The notes under the pieces were generated by a model, which saw only the letters and a program-made list of their open reading frames with translations, did not search any database and had not been told where the DNA came from. 64,000 nt of DNA from JAFECT01 sp963838235. GTDB lineage: Bacteria; Pseudomonadota; Alphaproteobacteria; Caulobacterales; Caulobacteraceae. Of this stretch, positions 11,860-21,983 are shown piece after piece. Position numbers and translations under genes: made by a program. Location of the stretch: contig CAWIQJ010000003.1 in NCBI GenBank assembly GCA_963838235.1, positions 235,895 through 299,894 of the forward strand, given 5' to 3'. Each line of letters opens with the position of its first letter. Position 1 is the first letter of the stretch.

Positions 11860-13659
11860 ATGAAAGCCATCCTGCGCAACAGCCTGTGCGCCGCCGCCGT
11901 GATCGGGGCCGCCCTGGGTCTGGCAGTCGCCGTCACGTCGCCGCCCGCGATCGCCGATCCGGCCCTGGCCGAGCTCTCCATGCAGATGAATGTCAAAATC
12001 CCCCTGCGCGACGGCACGCATCTGAACGCGACCATCTACCGGCCCTACGGCGAGACCGAGCCGTTGCCGGTCATTTTCATGTTCACGCCCTATCCGGACG
12101 ACACCTCGCACCCGAGCGCGGCCTATTTCGCGCGGCGCGGTTTCGTCTACGCTTATGTCGACGTACGCGGCCGCGGCGATTCCGAGGGCGACTTTGTTCC
12201 CTTCGAGCGCGACGCGAAGGATGGCTACGACGTCGTCGAATGGTTGGCGAAACAACCGTGGTCGAACGGAAAGGTGGCGATGTTCGGCGGTTCCTACGCC
12301 GGCGGCGACCAGTGGCAGGTGGCCGGCGCCCACCCGCCGCACCTCGTGGCGATCGCGCCGGTGGCCAGCGTCCGTTACGGCGTGGATTTCCCGATGTCGC
12401 GCAACATCATGGGCGCATATGACATGCAGTGGCTGAGCCTGACCACCGGCCATCCGTTCCACGGCCAAGTGTTCACCAACGGCGGCCTGTGGGACGACAT
12501 CTTCACCCGCATGTACAAACAGGGGAAGGCCTTCTCGACGCTCGACGTCGAGGCGGGCAACCCCAACGCGACCTTCCATTCCTGGGTGAACCATCCCGAA
12601 TTCGACGACTACTGGCGCGGCCTGTCGCCGACCAAGGAAGAGATCGCCAGGATCGACCTTCCCAAACTGGTCATCTCCGGCGCGCGCGACGGCGACCAGC
12701 AAGGGACGCTGTCCTTCTACAAGGACGTGGTCGACAATAATGGCGGTAAGCAGCCCGCGGACTATTTCCTCGTCGTCGGGCCCTGGGACCACGGCGGCAC
12801 GCGCGACCCGAAGCCGGATGTGGGCGGCGAGCATTTCGGCCCCGCCAGCGTGCTCGACGTGCTGCGGCTGCATACCGAATGGTATCGCTGGGCGATGGCG
12901 GGCGGCCCCAAGCCCGCCTTCTTCGAGAAGAACGTCGCCTATTATGTGACGGGTCCTGGCGCGGAGTGCTGGAAGTTCGCCGACTCGCTCGCGGACGCGA
13001 CGACACACAGTCAGACGTTCTATTTTAACGCCGCGGGCGGCGCCGACGGCCTCTATCGCTCGGGCGTGCTGCAAGCAGATGCGAAGGGCGCCTTGGGCGG
13101 CGCGTGGATCTCCGATCCCAGCGACCTGAGTGCGGCGGAGCAGAAGCCGGCGCCGCCCGGAGACGACCTGCACGGCGACGGCCTGGTCTTTCACACCGCG
13201 CCCTTTAGCGAAGACACTGAGATCGACGGCCGCATCGCGCTCGACCTGTCGCTCGCCATCGACGGGCCCGACGCAGACGTCAGCTATGACCTGTTGTTGA
13301 TCACGCCCGACGGCAAGGCGCACGAGCTCGACGGGGGCGCCTTCCGCGCGCGTTACCGCAAATCGCTCTCGCACCCCGAGCTGGTGAAGCCGGGCGAGGT
13401 GAACCGCTACCGCCTCGATGACGGCCAGTGGTTCGCCACCCGCGCGCCCAAGGGCTCGCGCCTGCGGCTGATTTTGCGCAGCCTCAACGACCCGGGTGAC
13501 GAGAAGAACTGGAACTCGGCCAAGCCGGTCGCCGACCAGACCTCGGCCGACGCGCACCGCGAGCAGATTCGCCTGATCCAGACCGCGGACCACCCGAGCA
13601 CCTTCACCGTCCCGTTCGGCGACGCGGGCGCGGCGTGCAGGGCGTCGGCGAGCTGGTGA
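11860..13659 (+). CDS. Exported CocE/NonD family serine hydrolase (X-Pro dipeptidyl-peptidase S15 type)
   Basis: About 599 residues. The start at 11860 is chosen for its GGGG-AG ribosome site and because a signal peptide follows (hydrophobic core residues 7-28, AIADP end). Alpha/beta-hydrolase features: YVDVRGRGDSEG, the nucleophile elbow MFGGSYAGGDQW, the acid in ISGARDGDQQG and the His in GPWDHGG. The C-terminal part is the jelly-roll X-Pro-like domain. Family members hydrolyse acyl-peptide, ester (cocaine) or glutaryl-amide bonds. Likely periplasmic; substrate unknown. It ends 4 bp from the convergent XRE gene. Confidence 0.9.
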   Translation: MKAILRNSLCAAAVIGAALGLAVAVTSPPAIADPALAELSMQMNVKIPLRDGTHLNATIYRPYGETEPLPVIFMFTPYPDDTSHPSAAYFARRGFVYAYVDVRGRGDSEGDFVPFERDAKDGYDVVEWLAKQPWSNGKVAMFGGSYAGGDQWQVAGAHPPHLVAIAPVASVRYGVDFPMSRNIMGAYDMQWLSLTTGHPFHGQVFTNGGLWDDIFTRMYKQGKAFSTLDVEAGNPNATFHSWVNHPEFDDYWRGLSPTKEEIARIDLPKLVISGARDGDQQGTLSFYKDVVDNNGGKQPADYFLVVGPWDHGGTRDPKPDVGGEHFGPASVLDVLRLHTEWYRWAMAGGPKPAFFEKNVAYYVTGPGAECWKFADSLADATTHSQTFYFNAAGGADGLYRSGVLQADAKGALGGAWISDPSDLSAAEQKPAPPGDDLHGDGLVFHTAPFSEDTEIDGRIALDLSLAIDGPDADVSYDLLLITPDGKAHELDGGAFRARYRKSLSHPELVKPGEVNRYRLDDGQWFATRAPKGSRLRLILRSLNDPGDEKNWNSAKPVADQTSADAHREQIRLIQTADHPSTFTVPFGDAGAACRASASW

Positions 13660-13663
13660 TGCT

Positions 13664-15113
13664 TCAGCCGTGCGTCGCGAACGGGTAGGGCGAGACCGAT
13701 GGTGAAGTCGTCCACCATCAGCGTCCGGGTGACCGGCGGCGGCGGCGCGCTCGGGCAGGCGGGGCGTTCGCAGAGCCGGCAGGCCGGGCCGATCTCGGTG
13801 ACCGCGGGATCGGCGAGGTCCAGGCCGCGCGCATAGATCAGGCGCGGCGCGTACTTCAGCTCGCAGCCCAGGCCGATGGCGAGGTCCGGCGTCCTCGGCG
13901 CCGCCGTAGGCGGCGCGGCGCGCTGCGACCGTGCGCGCCAGGGTGAAATAGCGCGCGCCGTCGGGCGTCTCGACGATCTGGGTGAGCATGCGGCCCGGGC
14001 GTGCGGAACGCCGAGTGGATGCTCCAGCGCGGGCAGGAGCCGCCGAAGCGCGAGAACGGGAAGGCCGCGCCGGCGAACCGCTTGGAGACATTGCCGGCCT
14101 GGTCCACCCGCAGCATGAAGAACGGTACGCCGCGCGAGCTCGGCCGCGACAGGGTGGTCAGCCGGTGGCAGACCTGCTCGAAACTGGCCCCGAAGCGCGG
14201 CCGCCATCAGCTCGATGTCGTAGGCCGGGCGCTCGGCGGCCTCGTGGAAGGCCTCGTAGGGCATCAGGATCGCGGCGGCGAGGTAGTTGGCCAGCGACAC
14301 CTTCAGCAGCCGGCGGGTCGGCAGGTCCGGCGCTGCGGCGCGCTCGACCGCGGCGGTGATCGCGCCTCGTGCTCCTCGGTCGCGCCAGCTGATAGGCGAC
14401 GGCGAAGCGCGGCCCGGCGCCGGCGAGCGTCTCGGCGAGCATCAGGCGCCGGCGATGGATGTCGTAGCGGCGCAGGTAATCGAGCAGCACCTCGCGGCGG
14501 CACGACCCGGCACCTGCGATATCGTGGCGGTCGGCCAGCCGCTGCGACCGCCGCGGCGGCGAAGTCCCTGCCGGCTGGCGCCCAGCTCGGCGCCGAGCGC
14601 CTCGCCGGCCTCGTCGAGTTCGGGGAAGTAGTTGCGCTGCGCCTGGATGATAGTCGCGCACCCAGTCGGACGGCGTCGATCCAGCGCCGCCTTCGTCGGC
14701 GGCCGACCGTCCGGGCGTGCCAGAGCGGCGCGGCGGCGGCGGTCGGCATAGGCGCGATAGAGCCGCACGATCGCTTCGGCGGCGCCGGGCGCGTTCTCGG
14801 CCACCTCGGTGATCTCGTGGCGCGGGATCGGCGAGGTCGCGGAACAGCGGGTCGGCGAACACCTCCTGCAGGTCGGCCTCGCCGCCGCCGTCCTGGTCGC
14901 CGGTGAAAGCTGCGCAGGTCGATGTCGTAGGTCTCGGCGAGCCGCAGCAGCACGCTGGGCGGTGACCGGGCGCTGGTTGCGCTCCAGATGGTTGAGGTAG
15001 CTGGGCGACACGCCGAGGTCCTCGGCCATCCGGGTCTGGGTCGCGGCCCAGGTCCCGCCGCAGCCGCTTCAGACGCCCGCCCAGGAACAGCTTGCGTTCG
15101 GCTGCTCAGCCAT
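13664..15113 (-). CDS. XRE-family short-chain acyl-CoA metabolism regulator (RamB/ScfR type), heavily frameshifted
   Basis: N-terminal HTH reads LFLGGRLKRLRRDLG, MAEDLGVSPSYLNHLERNQRPV and LLRLAETYDID in shifting frames. A middle IrrE/ImmA-like region includes FPELDEAGEALGAELGASRQ and LDYLRRYDIHRRRLMLAETLAGAG. The C-terminal domain has CRLCERPACPS and ends in a PYPFATHG-stop at 13664. About 483 codons fits this family, whose members control propionate, methylcitrate or glyoxylate genes in response to short-chain acyl-CoA. At least eight indels interrupt it. It diverges from aceA with palindromic operators between, so control of the shunt and of itself is likely. True pseudogenisation cannot be excluded, but conserved blocks are undamaged apart from frame. 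Confidence 0.82.
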
Positions 15114-15121
15114 GGAGTCAG

Positions 15122-15140
15122 TTTGTCATAATATGACAAA
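15122..15140. promoter_or_regulatory. Palindromic operator 1, TTTGTCATA-A-TATGACAAA
   Basis: Perfect 9-bp arms around a single central base, only 9 bp upstream of the XRE gene start and about 130 bp upstream of aceA. Position and symmetry fit a dimeric HTH regulator binding site, probably autoregulatory. Assignment to the adjacent XRE protein is inference. Confidence 0.75.
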
Positions 15141-15149
15141 TACTGGCAA

Positions 15150-15162
15150 GTCACACTGTGAC
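15150..15162. promoter_or_regulatory. Palindromic operator 2, GTCACA-C-TGTGAC
   Basis: Perfect 6-bp arms around one central base. Its centre is 25 bp from the centre of operator 1, roughly two and a half helical turns. It shares the GTCA core with operator 1, so it may be a second site for the same protein on the aceA side. Confidence 0.6.
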
Positions 15163-15269
15163 ACAGATGGCTGAATCCACGGCCGAGCTGTGTTTCACTT
15201 GTCCAGCTTGGGTGTTCTGCTGACTCAGCCGGCCGCCTGAAGGCTCCCGAGATTCAAGGAGACATAGTC

Positions 15270-16572
15270 ATGACCGACTTTTCCACCCTGGTTCCCGTCC
15301 GCTCCGCCAGGCCGTTTCGACGGGATCGAGCGGCCCTACGGACCGCAGGACGTGCGAACGCCTGCGCGGCTCGGTCCCGATCAGCCACACCCTGGCCGAG
15401 CGCGGGGCCAACAAGCTCTGGGCCCTGCTGCAGTCCGAGCCCTACGTGAACGCGCTGGGCGCGGTCACCGGCAACCAGGCCATGCAGATGGTCCGCGCCG
15501 GCCTGAAGGCGATCTATCTGTCCGGCTGGCAGGTGGCGGCGGACGCCAACACCGCCGGCGCCATGTATCCCGGACCAGAGCGCTCTATCCGGCCAACGCC
15601 GGCGCCGGAGCTGTGCCGTCAGCATCAACCGCACCCTCCAGCGCGCCGACCAGATCGAGCATGCCGAGGGCGGCGTCGAGCGCGACTGGTTCGCGCCCGA
15701 TCGTCGCCGACGCGGAAGCCGGCTTCGGCGGACCGCTCAACGCGTTCGAGATCATGAAGGCCTTCATCGAAGCTGGCGCGGCGGGCGTGCACTTCGAAGA
15801 CCAGCTGGCCTCGGAGAAGAAGTGCGGCCACCTGGGCGGCAAGGTGCTGATCCCCACCGCCGCGCACGAGCGCAACCTGATCGCCGCGCGCCTGGCCGCC
15901 GACGTGATGGGCGTGCCGACCCTGATCGTGGCCCGCACCGACGCCGAATCGGCCAAGCTGATCACCTCGCGACGTGGACGAGCGCGACCGCCCGTTCATC
16001 GAAGAAGGCTCGCGTACGCCGGAAGGCTTCTACCGCCTGAAGGAAGGCACAGGCCTCGACCACTGCATCGCGCGCGGCCTTGCCTACGCGCCGTACGCCG
16101 ACGTGTTGTGGTGGGAGACGTCGCACCCGAACCTGGACGAAGCGCGCGCGTTCGCCGAAGCCATCCACGCGCGGTCATCCCGGCAAGCTGCTGGCCTACA
16201 ACTGCTCGCCGTCGTTCAACTGGCGCGCCAAGCTGGACGCGGCGACCATCGCCAGCTTCCAGCGCGAGCTGGGGGCCATGGGCTACAAGTTCCAGTTCGT
16301 GACCCTGGCGGGCTTCCACGCCTCAACCACGCATGTTCGAGCTGGCGTCCGGCTACCGCGACCGCGGCATGGCGGCCTATTCGGAGCTGCAGGAGGCCGA
16401 GTTCGACTCCGAAGCGGCGGGCTACACCGCCACGCGCCACCAGCGCGAGGTCGGCACCGGCTACTTCGACCGCGTGGCGACCGTCATCACCGGCGGCCTG
16501 TCCTCGACCACCGCCATGGCGCAATCCACCGAAACCGATCAGTTCGACGCGACCAAGGTCGCGGCCGAGTAA
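15270..16572 (+). CDS. aceA: Isocitrate lyase, frameshifted
   Basis: Cleaves isocitrate to glyoxylate and succinate, the first glyoxylate-shunt enzyme. Strong ribosome site AAGGAGAC lies 7 bp before the ATG. Conserved blocks in successive frames: GSVPISHTLAERGANKLW, TGNQAMQMVRAGLKAIYLSGWQVA, IVADAEAGFGG and the catalytic KKCGHLGGKVLIPT (Cys codon 15823-15825). These are followed by VARTDAESA, YNCSPSFNW and GFHALNHAMFELA. Extra single bases are evident near 15572, 15606, 15623, 15700 and 15973, with losses near 16320-16330. The total of about 434 codons matches bacterial enzymes. Part of the aceA-DUF4170-malate synthase cluster. Confidence 0.95.
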
Positions 16573-16589
16573 ATAGAGGAGTGTTTACG

Positions 16590-16790
16590 ATGACCAAGCA
16601 ACGTTTCTGGGTGGTCGGCGGCGACTACACCTGTATGCAGTTCAAGTCTCTGCGCGACGGCGGCTCCACCATCGTCGGCCCGTTCGAAGACCGCGACGAA
16701 GCCAAGGCCGAGTGGAAAAAGCTGTCGGAGAAAGACCGCAGCAAGGCGACCGCTCGCTACACCATCGCCGCGGAAGAGATCCGGGCGTAG
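16590..16790 (+). CDS. Small DUF4170 protein
   Basis: 66 residues, 17 bp after aceA, with an AGAGGA ribosome site. Reads as FWVVGGDYTCMQF, then GPFEDRDEAKAEWKKLSEKDRS and a short Ile-rich end, a pattern I recognise as the alphaproteobacterial DUF4170 family of unknown function. Position directly after aceA suggests cotranscription with the glyoxylate shunt. Soluble, no signal peptide, no known catalytic motif. Intact. Confidence 0.85.
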   Translation: MTKQRFWVVGGDYTCMQFKSLRDGGSTIVGPFEDRDEAKAEWKKLSEKDRSKATARYTIAAEEIRA

Positions 16791-16801
16791 GGCGCGCACC
16801 A

Positions 16802-17001
16802 AAATTCCTCCCCGCGCGAAGCGCGTAGGGGAGGGGGACCATGCGAGTGAAGTCGAAGCATGGTGGAGGGGCCAGCGCGAGGCTAAATGATTGTCGTCGT
16901 GTGTGCGTCCACCCACGCTAACCCCCGATCGTCGCGCCGGCCCCTCCACCGTGCTCCGCATGGTCCCCCTCCCCAACGGCCTTCGGCCGGGGGAGGAACT
17001 A
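16802..17001. repeat. Long imperfect inverted repeat (Caulobacteraceae-type intergenic repeat)
   Basis: The left arm (16802-16877) and right arm (16936-17001) are near reverse complements built from TTCCTCCCC, GGGGAGGGGGACCATGCG and GGTGGAGGGGCC units. It could fold into a stem of roughly 60 bp and probably ends the aceA-DUF4170 transcript, which would make malate synthase a separate unit. The 260-bp gap holds no gene that I can see. Confidence 0.8.
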
Positions 17002-17051
17002 AGTGCGTCGAAGTTCTCGACATCGCCGCCCACCCCTGAAACAACCCCGGA

Positions 17052-18648
17052 ATGACCATGCCCCTCGACGCCGCGCCGGACAGCGCCACCCTACTCACGC
17101 GCCCGGTTTCCGGCCGCGCCTCGGAAATCCTGACCCCGGAGGCGCTGCGTTTCTTGACCGAGTTGCACCGCCGCTTCGACGCGCGGCGTCTCGAACTCCT
17201 CGCCGCACGTGACGTCCGGCAGACAGCGCTTCGACGCCGGCGAGACGCCCGACTTCCTGGCCGAGACCGCCGACATCCGCGCCGGGGACTGGCGCGTGGC
17301 GCCGATCCCCGAGGACCTGCTCGACCGGCGCGTGGAGATCACCGGTCCGGTCGATCGCAAGATGATCATCAACGCCCTGAACTCCGGGGCGAAGGTGTTC
17401 ATGGCGGACTTCGAGGATGCAACCTCGCCGACCTGGGACAATCTGATCGAGGGCCAGGTCGAATCTGAAGGACCGTTGGTCCGGCGCCCTCGACTTCACC
17501 GATGCGAATTCGGGCAAGCATTATGCGCTGGGCGACAAGCCCGCGGTGCTGCTGGTGCGACCGCGCGGCTGGCATCTGCCGGAGAAGCATCTGACGATCG
17601 ACGGGTCGCCGATTTCCGGCGGCGCTGTTCGACCTCGGCCTCTATCTCTTCCACAACGCCAAGGCAGCGATCGCCCAGGGCTCGGGTCCGTATTTCTACC
17701 TGCCGAAGATGGAGAGCCGGCTCGAGGCGCGGCTGTGGAACGACGTCTTCGTCTTCGCCCAGGAAACCCTGGGCATCCCGCAAGGAACCATCAAGGTCAC
17801 GGTGCTGATCGAGACCCTGCCGGCCGCGTTCGAGATGGACGAGATCCTCTACGAACTGCGCGAGCACATCGCGGGCCTGAACTGCGGCCGCTGGGACTAC
17901 ATCTTCAGCTTCATCAAGCGCCTGCGCGCGCATCCGCAGGCGCTGACGCCGGACCGGGCCAAGATGGTGATGGGCGACGCCTTCCTGCGCGCCTATTCCG
18001 AACTGCTGATCAAGACCTGTCACCGCCGCGGCGCCTTCGCCATGGGCGGCATGGCGGCGCAGATTCCGGTGAAGGGCGATGAGGCCGCAAATGAGGCCGC
18101 CTTCGCCAAGGTGCGCGCCGACAAGGAGCGCGAAGCCAACGCCGGCCACGACGGCACCTGGGTGGCGCACCCCGACCTCGTGCCGGTGGCGATGGAGGTG
18201 TTCGACCGCGTCATGCCGGGTCCGAACCAACTCGATCGCCTGCGCGAGGACGTGAGCGTCGGCCGCGAGCAACTGCTGAAAGTGCACGAGGGCGCGCGCA
18301 CCGAGCACGGCCTGCGCGAAAACATCCGCGTCGGCGTGCAGTACATCGAGGCCTGGCTGCGCGGCCGCGGCGCGGTTCCGCTCTACAATCTGATGGAGGA
18401 TGCGGCCACGGCCGAGATCAGCCGCACCCAGATCTGGCAGTGGCTGAACCGCAAGGCCGCAGCTCGACGACGGGCGCATCGTGACGCCCGCGCTGTTCGA
18501 CGCCCTGTTCGAAGACGAGATGGCGCCGCTCCGGGCCCGCCCCGAGTTGTCCCGCCTCCAGGACGCCGCCCGCTTGTTCCGGGATATGACGCTCGCGCCT
18601 GTCTGCGAGGAGTTCCTGACCCTGCCGGCCTACGCGTTGATCGACTAG
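17052..18648 (+). CDS. aceB: Malate synthase A, frameshifted in the first third
   Basis: Condenses glyoxylate with acetyl-CoA to malate, completing the glyoxylate shunt. Readable blocks: ILTPEALRFLTELHRRFDARR, FLAETADIRAGDWRVAPIP, NSGAKVFMADFEDATSPTW (catalytic acidic residues), RGWHLPEKH and YLPKMESRLEARLWNDVF. These are followed by VLIETLPAAFEMDEILYELR, GLNCGRWDYIFSFIK, AFAMGGMAAQIP and GVQYIEAWLRGRGAVP. Length of about 532 codons is typical of the A isoform rather than the longer G isoform. Indels near 17218, 17468, 17625 and 18458 break the frame. The call of isoform A is from length and these motifs. Confidence 0.95.
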
Positions 18649-18707
18649 CGCCCTCGCGCTCCGGCGTCCGGGCGCATATATGCGTCCCGCTGCTGGAGGG
18701 ATGCGCC

Positions 18708-19688
18708 ATGGAATACGGGAAGCTCGGCAAGACCGGCCTCGAGGTTTCGCGCATCTGCCTGGGCTGTATGACCTATGGCGAGCCGGGGCGGGGGAACCAC
18801 GCCTGGACCCTACCCGAGGACGAGAGCAAGCCGCTGCTGAAACAGGCGGTGGAGCTGGGGATCAATTTCTGGGACACGGCCAATGTCTATTCCGACGGCA
18901 GTTCGGAAGAGATTGTCGGGCGCTCGATCAAGACCTATTCGCGCCGCGAGGAGATCGTGCTCGCCACCAAGGTCAACGGCCGCATGCGGCCCGGTCCGAA
19001 CGGCGCCGGCCTGTCGCGCCGCGCCATCTTCGAGGAAATCGACAACAGCCTGAGGCGTTTGGGCACCGACTATGTCGACCTCTACCAGATCCACCGCTGG
19101 GATCATGCGACGCCGATCGAAGAGACGCTGGAGGCGCTGAACGATGTCGTGCGCGCGGGCAAGGCGCGTTACATCGGCGCTTCGTCCATGTTCGCCTGGC
19201 AGTTCATGAAGGCGCTGATGGTGTCGCGTTTGAACGGCTGGGCCGAGTTCGTGTCCATGCAGGACCATCTGAACCTGCTGAACCGCGAGGAAGAGCGCGA
19301 GATGCTGCCGCTCTGCCGCGACCAGGGCATCGGCGTCATTCCATGGAGCCCGCTGGCGCGCGGACGACTGGCGCGCGCCTGGGATGAGACCAGCGAACGG
19401 CAGGAAAAGGACGTCTTCGGCAAGACGCTCTACACGACTGCCCAAGAATCGGACCACGCGGTGATCGATACGGTCGGCCGCATCGCCGACGGGCGCGGCG
19501 TGTCGCGCGCCCAGGTGGCGTTGGCCTGGGTGATCCAGAAGCCCGGCGTGAGCGCGCCCATCGTGGGCGCGTCGAAGCCGCAACACCTGACCGATGCGGT
19601 TGCAGCGCTCGCCCTCAAACTCACGCCCGAAGAAATCTCCGCGCTCGAGGCGCCCTATGCGCCGCACCCGGTCGTCGGATTCCAATAG
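18708..19688 (+). CDS. Aldo/keto reductase
   Basis: 326 residues, intact TIM-barrel NADPH-dependent oxidoreductase. Catalytic tetrad visible: Asp and Tyr in NFWDTANVYSDGSSEE, Lys in VLATKVNG, His in LYQIHRWD. The cofactor phosphate-binding end is near VGASKPQHLTDAV. The start at 18708 has GGAGG upstream; the ATG at 18701 is out of frame. Resembles the YajO/AKR11-12 branch that reduces sugars or aldehydes; substrate unknown. 18 bp separate it from a second, only distantly similar reductase. Confidence 0.9.
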   Translation: MEYGKLGKTGLEVSRICLGCMTYGEPGRGNHAWTLPEDESKPLLKQAVELGINFWDTANVYSDGSSEEIVGRSIKTYSRREEIVLATKVNGRMRPGPNGAGLSRRAIFEEIDNSLRRLGTDYVDLYQIHRWDHATPIEETLEALNDVVRAGKARYIGASSMFAWQFMKALMVSRLNGWAEFVSMQDHLNLLNREEEREMLPLCRDQGIGVIPWSPLARGRLARAWDETSERQEKDVFGKTLYTTAQESDHAVIDTVGRIADGRGVSRAQVALAWVIQKPGVSAPIVGASKPQHLTDAVAALALKLTPEEISALEAPYAPHPVVGFQ

Positions 19689-19706
19689 CTTTCAAGGAGC
19701 CTCCTC

Positions 19707-20597
19707 ATGTCGACCATCGACGCCGCCCCAAACGCGGGTAAGTCCGGCACGTTCAAGATCGGCGGCGAGATCGCCGTGCACCGTCTCGGCTTCGGCGCCA
19801 TGCGCGTCACCGGGCGCGGCATCTGGGGACCGCCCGAGGACCACGACGAAGCGATCCGCACGCTGAAGCGCGTGCCCGAGCTCGGGATCAACTTCATCGA
19901 CACGGCGAATTCCTACGGACCCGACGTTTCGGAAGAGCTGATCCGCGAAGCGCTGCACCCGTACAAGGGTTTGACCATCGCCACCAAGGGCGGCTTGGTG
20001 CGCCCCGCCCCCGACGTGTGGAACTCCGACGCGAAGCCGGAACACCTGCGCGCCGAGGCGTTGAAGAGCCTGAAGAAGCTCGGCGTCGAGCAGATCGCGC
20101 TGTGGCAGCTGCACCGCATCGACGCGAACGTGCCACGCGAGGACCAGTTCGGCGCGATCAGGGCCATGCTCGACGAAGGCATCATCGCTCACGCGGGCCT
20201 CAGCGAAGTCTCCGTGGAAGAGATCGAGGCCGCATCGAAGGTGTTTCCGGTCGCCACCGTGCAGAACCGCTACAACCTGGTCGACCGCAAGAGCGAAGCC
20301 GTGCTCGACTACTGCGAACAGCACGCCATCGGGTTCATCCCCTGGTATCCGCTGGCCGCGGGCGATCTCGCCAAGCCCGGCTCGGTGCTCGACCGCATCG
20401 CTCATGCGCACGGCTCCGCGCCGAGCCAGATCGCACTTGCGTGGGTGCTCAAGCGCAGTCCCGTCATGCTGCCCATCCCCGGCACCGGCAAGGTCGCGCA
20501 CCTCGAGGAAAACACCGCTGCGGTGAACATCGACCTGAGCGACGAGGAGTTCCAGGCGCTGGACTGTGCGGCGCGGGGCGTGAAGGAAGAGGCGTAG
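19707..20597 (+). CDS. Aldo/keto reductase, second gene
   Basis: 296 residues, intact. Tetrad: Asp and Tyr in NFIDTANSYGPDVSEE, Lys in IATKGG, His in LWQLHRID. The shorter C-terminal region ends after PIPGTGKVAHLEENTAA. Closest in style to E. coli YdbC-type reductases. It has an AAGGAG ribosome site and sits 18 bp after the first reductase, so the two are probably one transcript. Substrate unknown. Confidence 0.9.
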   Translation: MSTIDAAPNAGKSGTFKIGGEIAVHRLGFGAMRVTGRGIWGPPEDHDEAIRTLKRVPELGINFIDTANSYGPDVSEELIREALHPYKGLTIATKGGLVRPAPDVWNSDAKPEHLRAEALKSLKKLGVEQIALWQLHRIDANVPREDQFGAIRAMLDEGIIAHAGLSEVSVEEIEAASKVFPVATVQNRYNLVDRKSEAVLDYCEQHAIGFIPWYPLAAGDLAKPGSVLDRIAHAHGSAPSQIALAWVLKRSPVMLPIPGTGKVAHLEENTAAVNIDLSDEEFQALDCAARGVKEEA

Positions 20598-20623
20598 CGC
20601 GCTTCCTCCCCTATTTTTTTCCA

Positions 20624-20790
20624 TCACCCCCGGACTTGTTCCGGGGGTCCATGGTGGTCCTTGCAGAAAGAGATGTGTGAGCGCTCTGCGCGAACCGGCG
20701 GCGCGGCAAGGGCGCGGTGGCTCGCTGGACGCTCGCCCAAGCCTTTGGAGCTTGCAGACCGATGGACCCCCGGAACAAGTCCGGGGGTGA
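20624..20790. repeat. Perfect 29-bp inverted repeat whose arms are themselves palindromes
   Basis: Arms at 20624-20652 and 20762-20790 are exact reverse complements. Each arm also contains ACCCCCGGA-n5-TCCGGGGGT, so it can fold locally as well. The first copy follows a T-run at 20613-20619. The 247-bp gap between the reductase and the PLP enzyme holds nothing else recognisable; the element probably terminates the upstream transcript. Confidence 0.85.
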
Positions 20791-20844
20791 CGGGGCATAA
20801 ATGGGAGTGCAAAAGGCAGGGCATCGCGTCGGAGGCATTCACCC

Positions 20845-21972
20845 ATGACCAAGCCCCACCTCGAGACCCTCGCCGTGCACGCCGGTCACGCGCCGGACGC
20901 CGCGACCGGGGCGGTGGCGCCGCCGATCCACCTGGCCACCACCTTCGAGCGGGCGCCCGACGGGAGCTATCCGTTCGGGCACATGTATGCGCGCAACTCC
21001 AACCCCACGCGCGGGCAGCTTGAAGCCTGTATGGCCGAACTCGACGGCGCTGTGGCAAGTGCCGCGTTCAGCTCGGGCCAGGCGGCGGAGACGGCGGTGT
21101 TCATGGCGCTGGGGCCGGGCGCGCACATGATCGCGCCGCTCGACGTCTACCACGGCACGGTGAAACTGCTGCGCGAGGTCCTCGGTCCGCTGGGCGTCGA
21201 GGCGAGCTTCGTCGACATGAGCGACCTGGCGGCGGTCAAGGCGGCGGTGCGTCCGAAGACGCGCCTGATTTGGATCGAGACGCCGTCCAACCCGCTCTTG
21301 AAAATCACCGACATCGCCGCGGTGGCGGAAATCGCGCACGCGGCCGACGCCATGCTGGCCTGCGACAACACCTGGGGAACGCCGGTGCTGACCCAGCCGT
21401 TCGATCGCGGCGCCGACGTGATCATGCATGCGACGACGAAATACCTCGGCGGTCACAGCGACGTGCTGGGCGGCGTGGTCAGTGTGAAGCGCGAAGGCGA
21501 ATTCCTGACCCGTCTGAAGGACATCCAGGCGACCACCGGCGCGGTCGCGGCCCCGTTCGATTGCTGGTTGGTGATGCGCGGCATACGCACGCTTGCGCTG
21601 CGCGTGCGGCAACAGTGCGAAAGCGCCGGCGCCATCGCCGAATTCCTGTCCAACCACGCGGGCGTCGAGGCGGTCTACTATCCCGGCCTGCCGCATCACC
21701 CCGGTCACGACATCGCCAAACGTCAGATGAGCCGTTTCGGCGCCATGTTGTCGTTCCAGACCAGAGGTGACGAGCAACGCGCGTTCGGGATCGCGGCGCG
21801 TTGCAAACTGGTCACCCGCGCCACCAGCCTCGGCGGCGTAGAAAGCCTGATCGAACACCGCGCCTCGGTCGAAGGCCCCGACACCAAGACGCCCCGCAAC
21901 CTCCTGCGGCTGTCGGTCGGCATCGAACACGTGGATGACCTGATCGCGGACCTGGAACAGGCCTTAAGCTAG
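20845..21972 (+). CDS. Cys/Met metabolism PLP-dependent enzyme (cystathionine gamma-synthase/lyase family)
   Basis: 375 residues, intact. Conserved blocks: ETLAVHAG, PIHLATTFER, YARNSNPTR, FSSGQAAETAVFM, ETPSNPLL and the PLP-lysine segment HATTKYLGGHSD. Late features include YPGLPHHPGHDIA, LGGVESLIEHRAS and LLRLSVGIE. The family covers cystathionine gamma-synthase, beta/gamma-lyases, methionine gamma-lyase and O-acetylhomoserine sulfhydrylase; the sequence alone does not settle which. Stands between two inverted repeats, so probably its own transcript. Confidence 0.9.
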   Translation: MTKPHLETLAVHAGHAPDAATGAVAPPIHLATTFERAPDGSYPFGHMYARNSNPTRGQLEACMAELDGAVASAAFSSGQAAETAVFMALGPGAHMIAPLDVYHGTVKLLREVLGPLGVEASFVDMSDLAAVKAAVRPKTRLIWIETPSNPLLKITDIAAVAEIAHAADAMLACDNTWGTPVLTQPFDRGADVIMHATTKYLGGHSDVLGGVVSVKREGEFLTRLKDIQATTGAVAAPFDCWLVMRGIRTLALRVRQQCESAGAIAEFLSNHAGVEAVYYPGLPHHPGHDIAKRQMSRFGAMLSFQTRGDEQRAFGIAARCKLVTRATSLGGVESLIEHRASVEGPDTKTPRNLLRLSVGIEHVDDLIADLEQALS

Positions 21973-21983
21973 GTGGGCGCCAA

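Noticed and set aside
11836..14091. A 751-codon minus-strand frame
   Set aside because: Mostly antisense to the CocE/NonD hydrolase; only the stretch beyond 13664 overlaps the real XRE gene and in the wrong frame for most of it.
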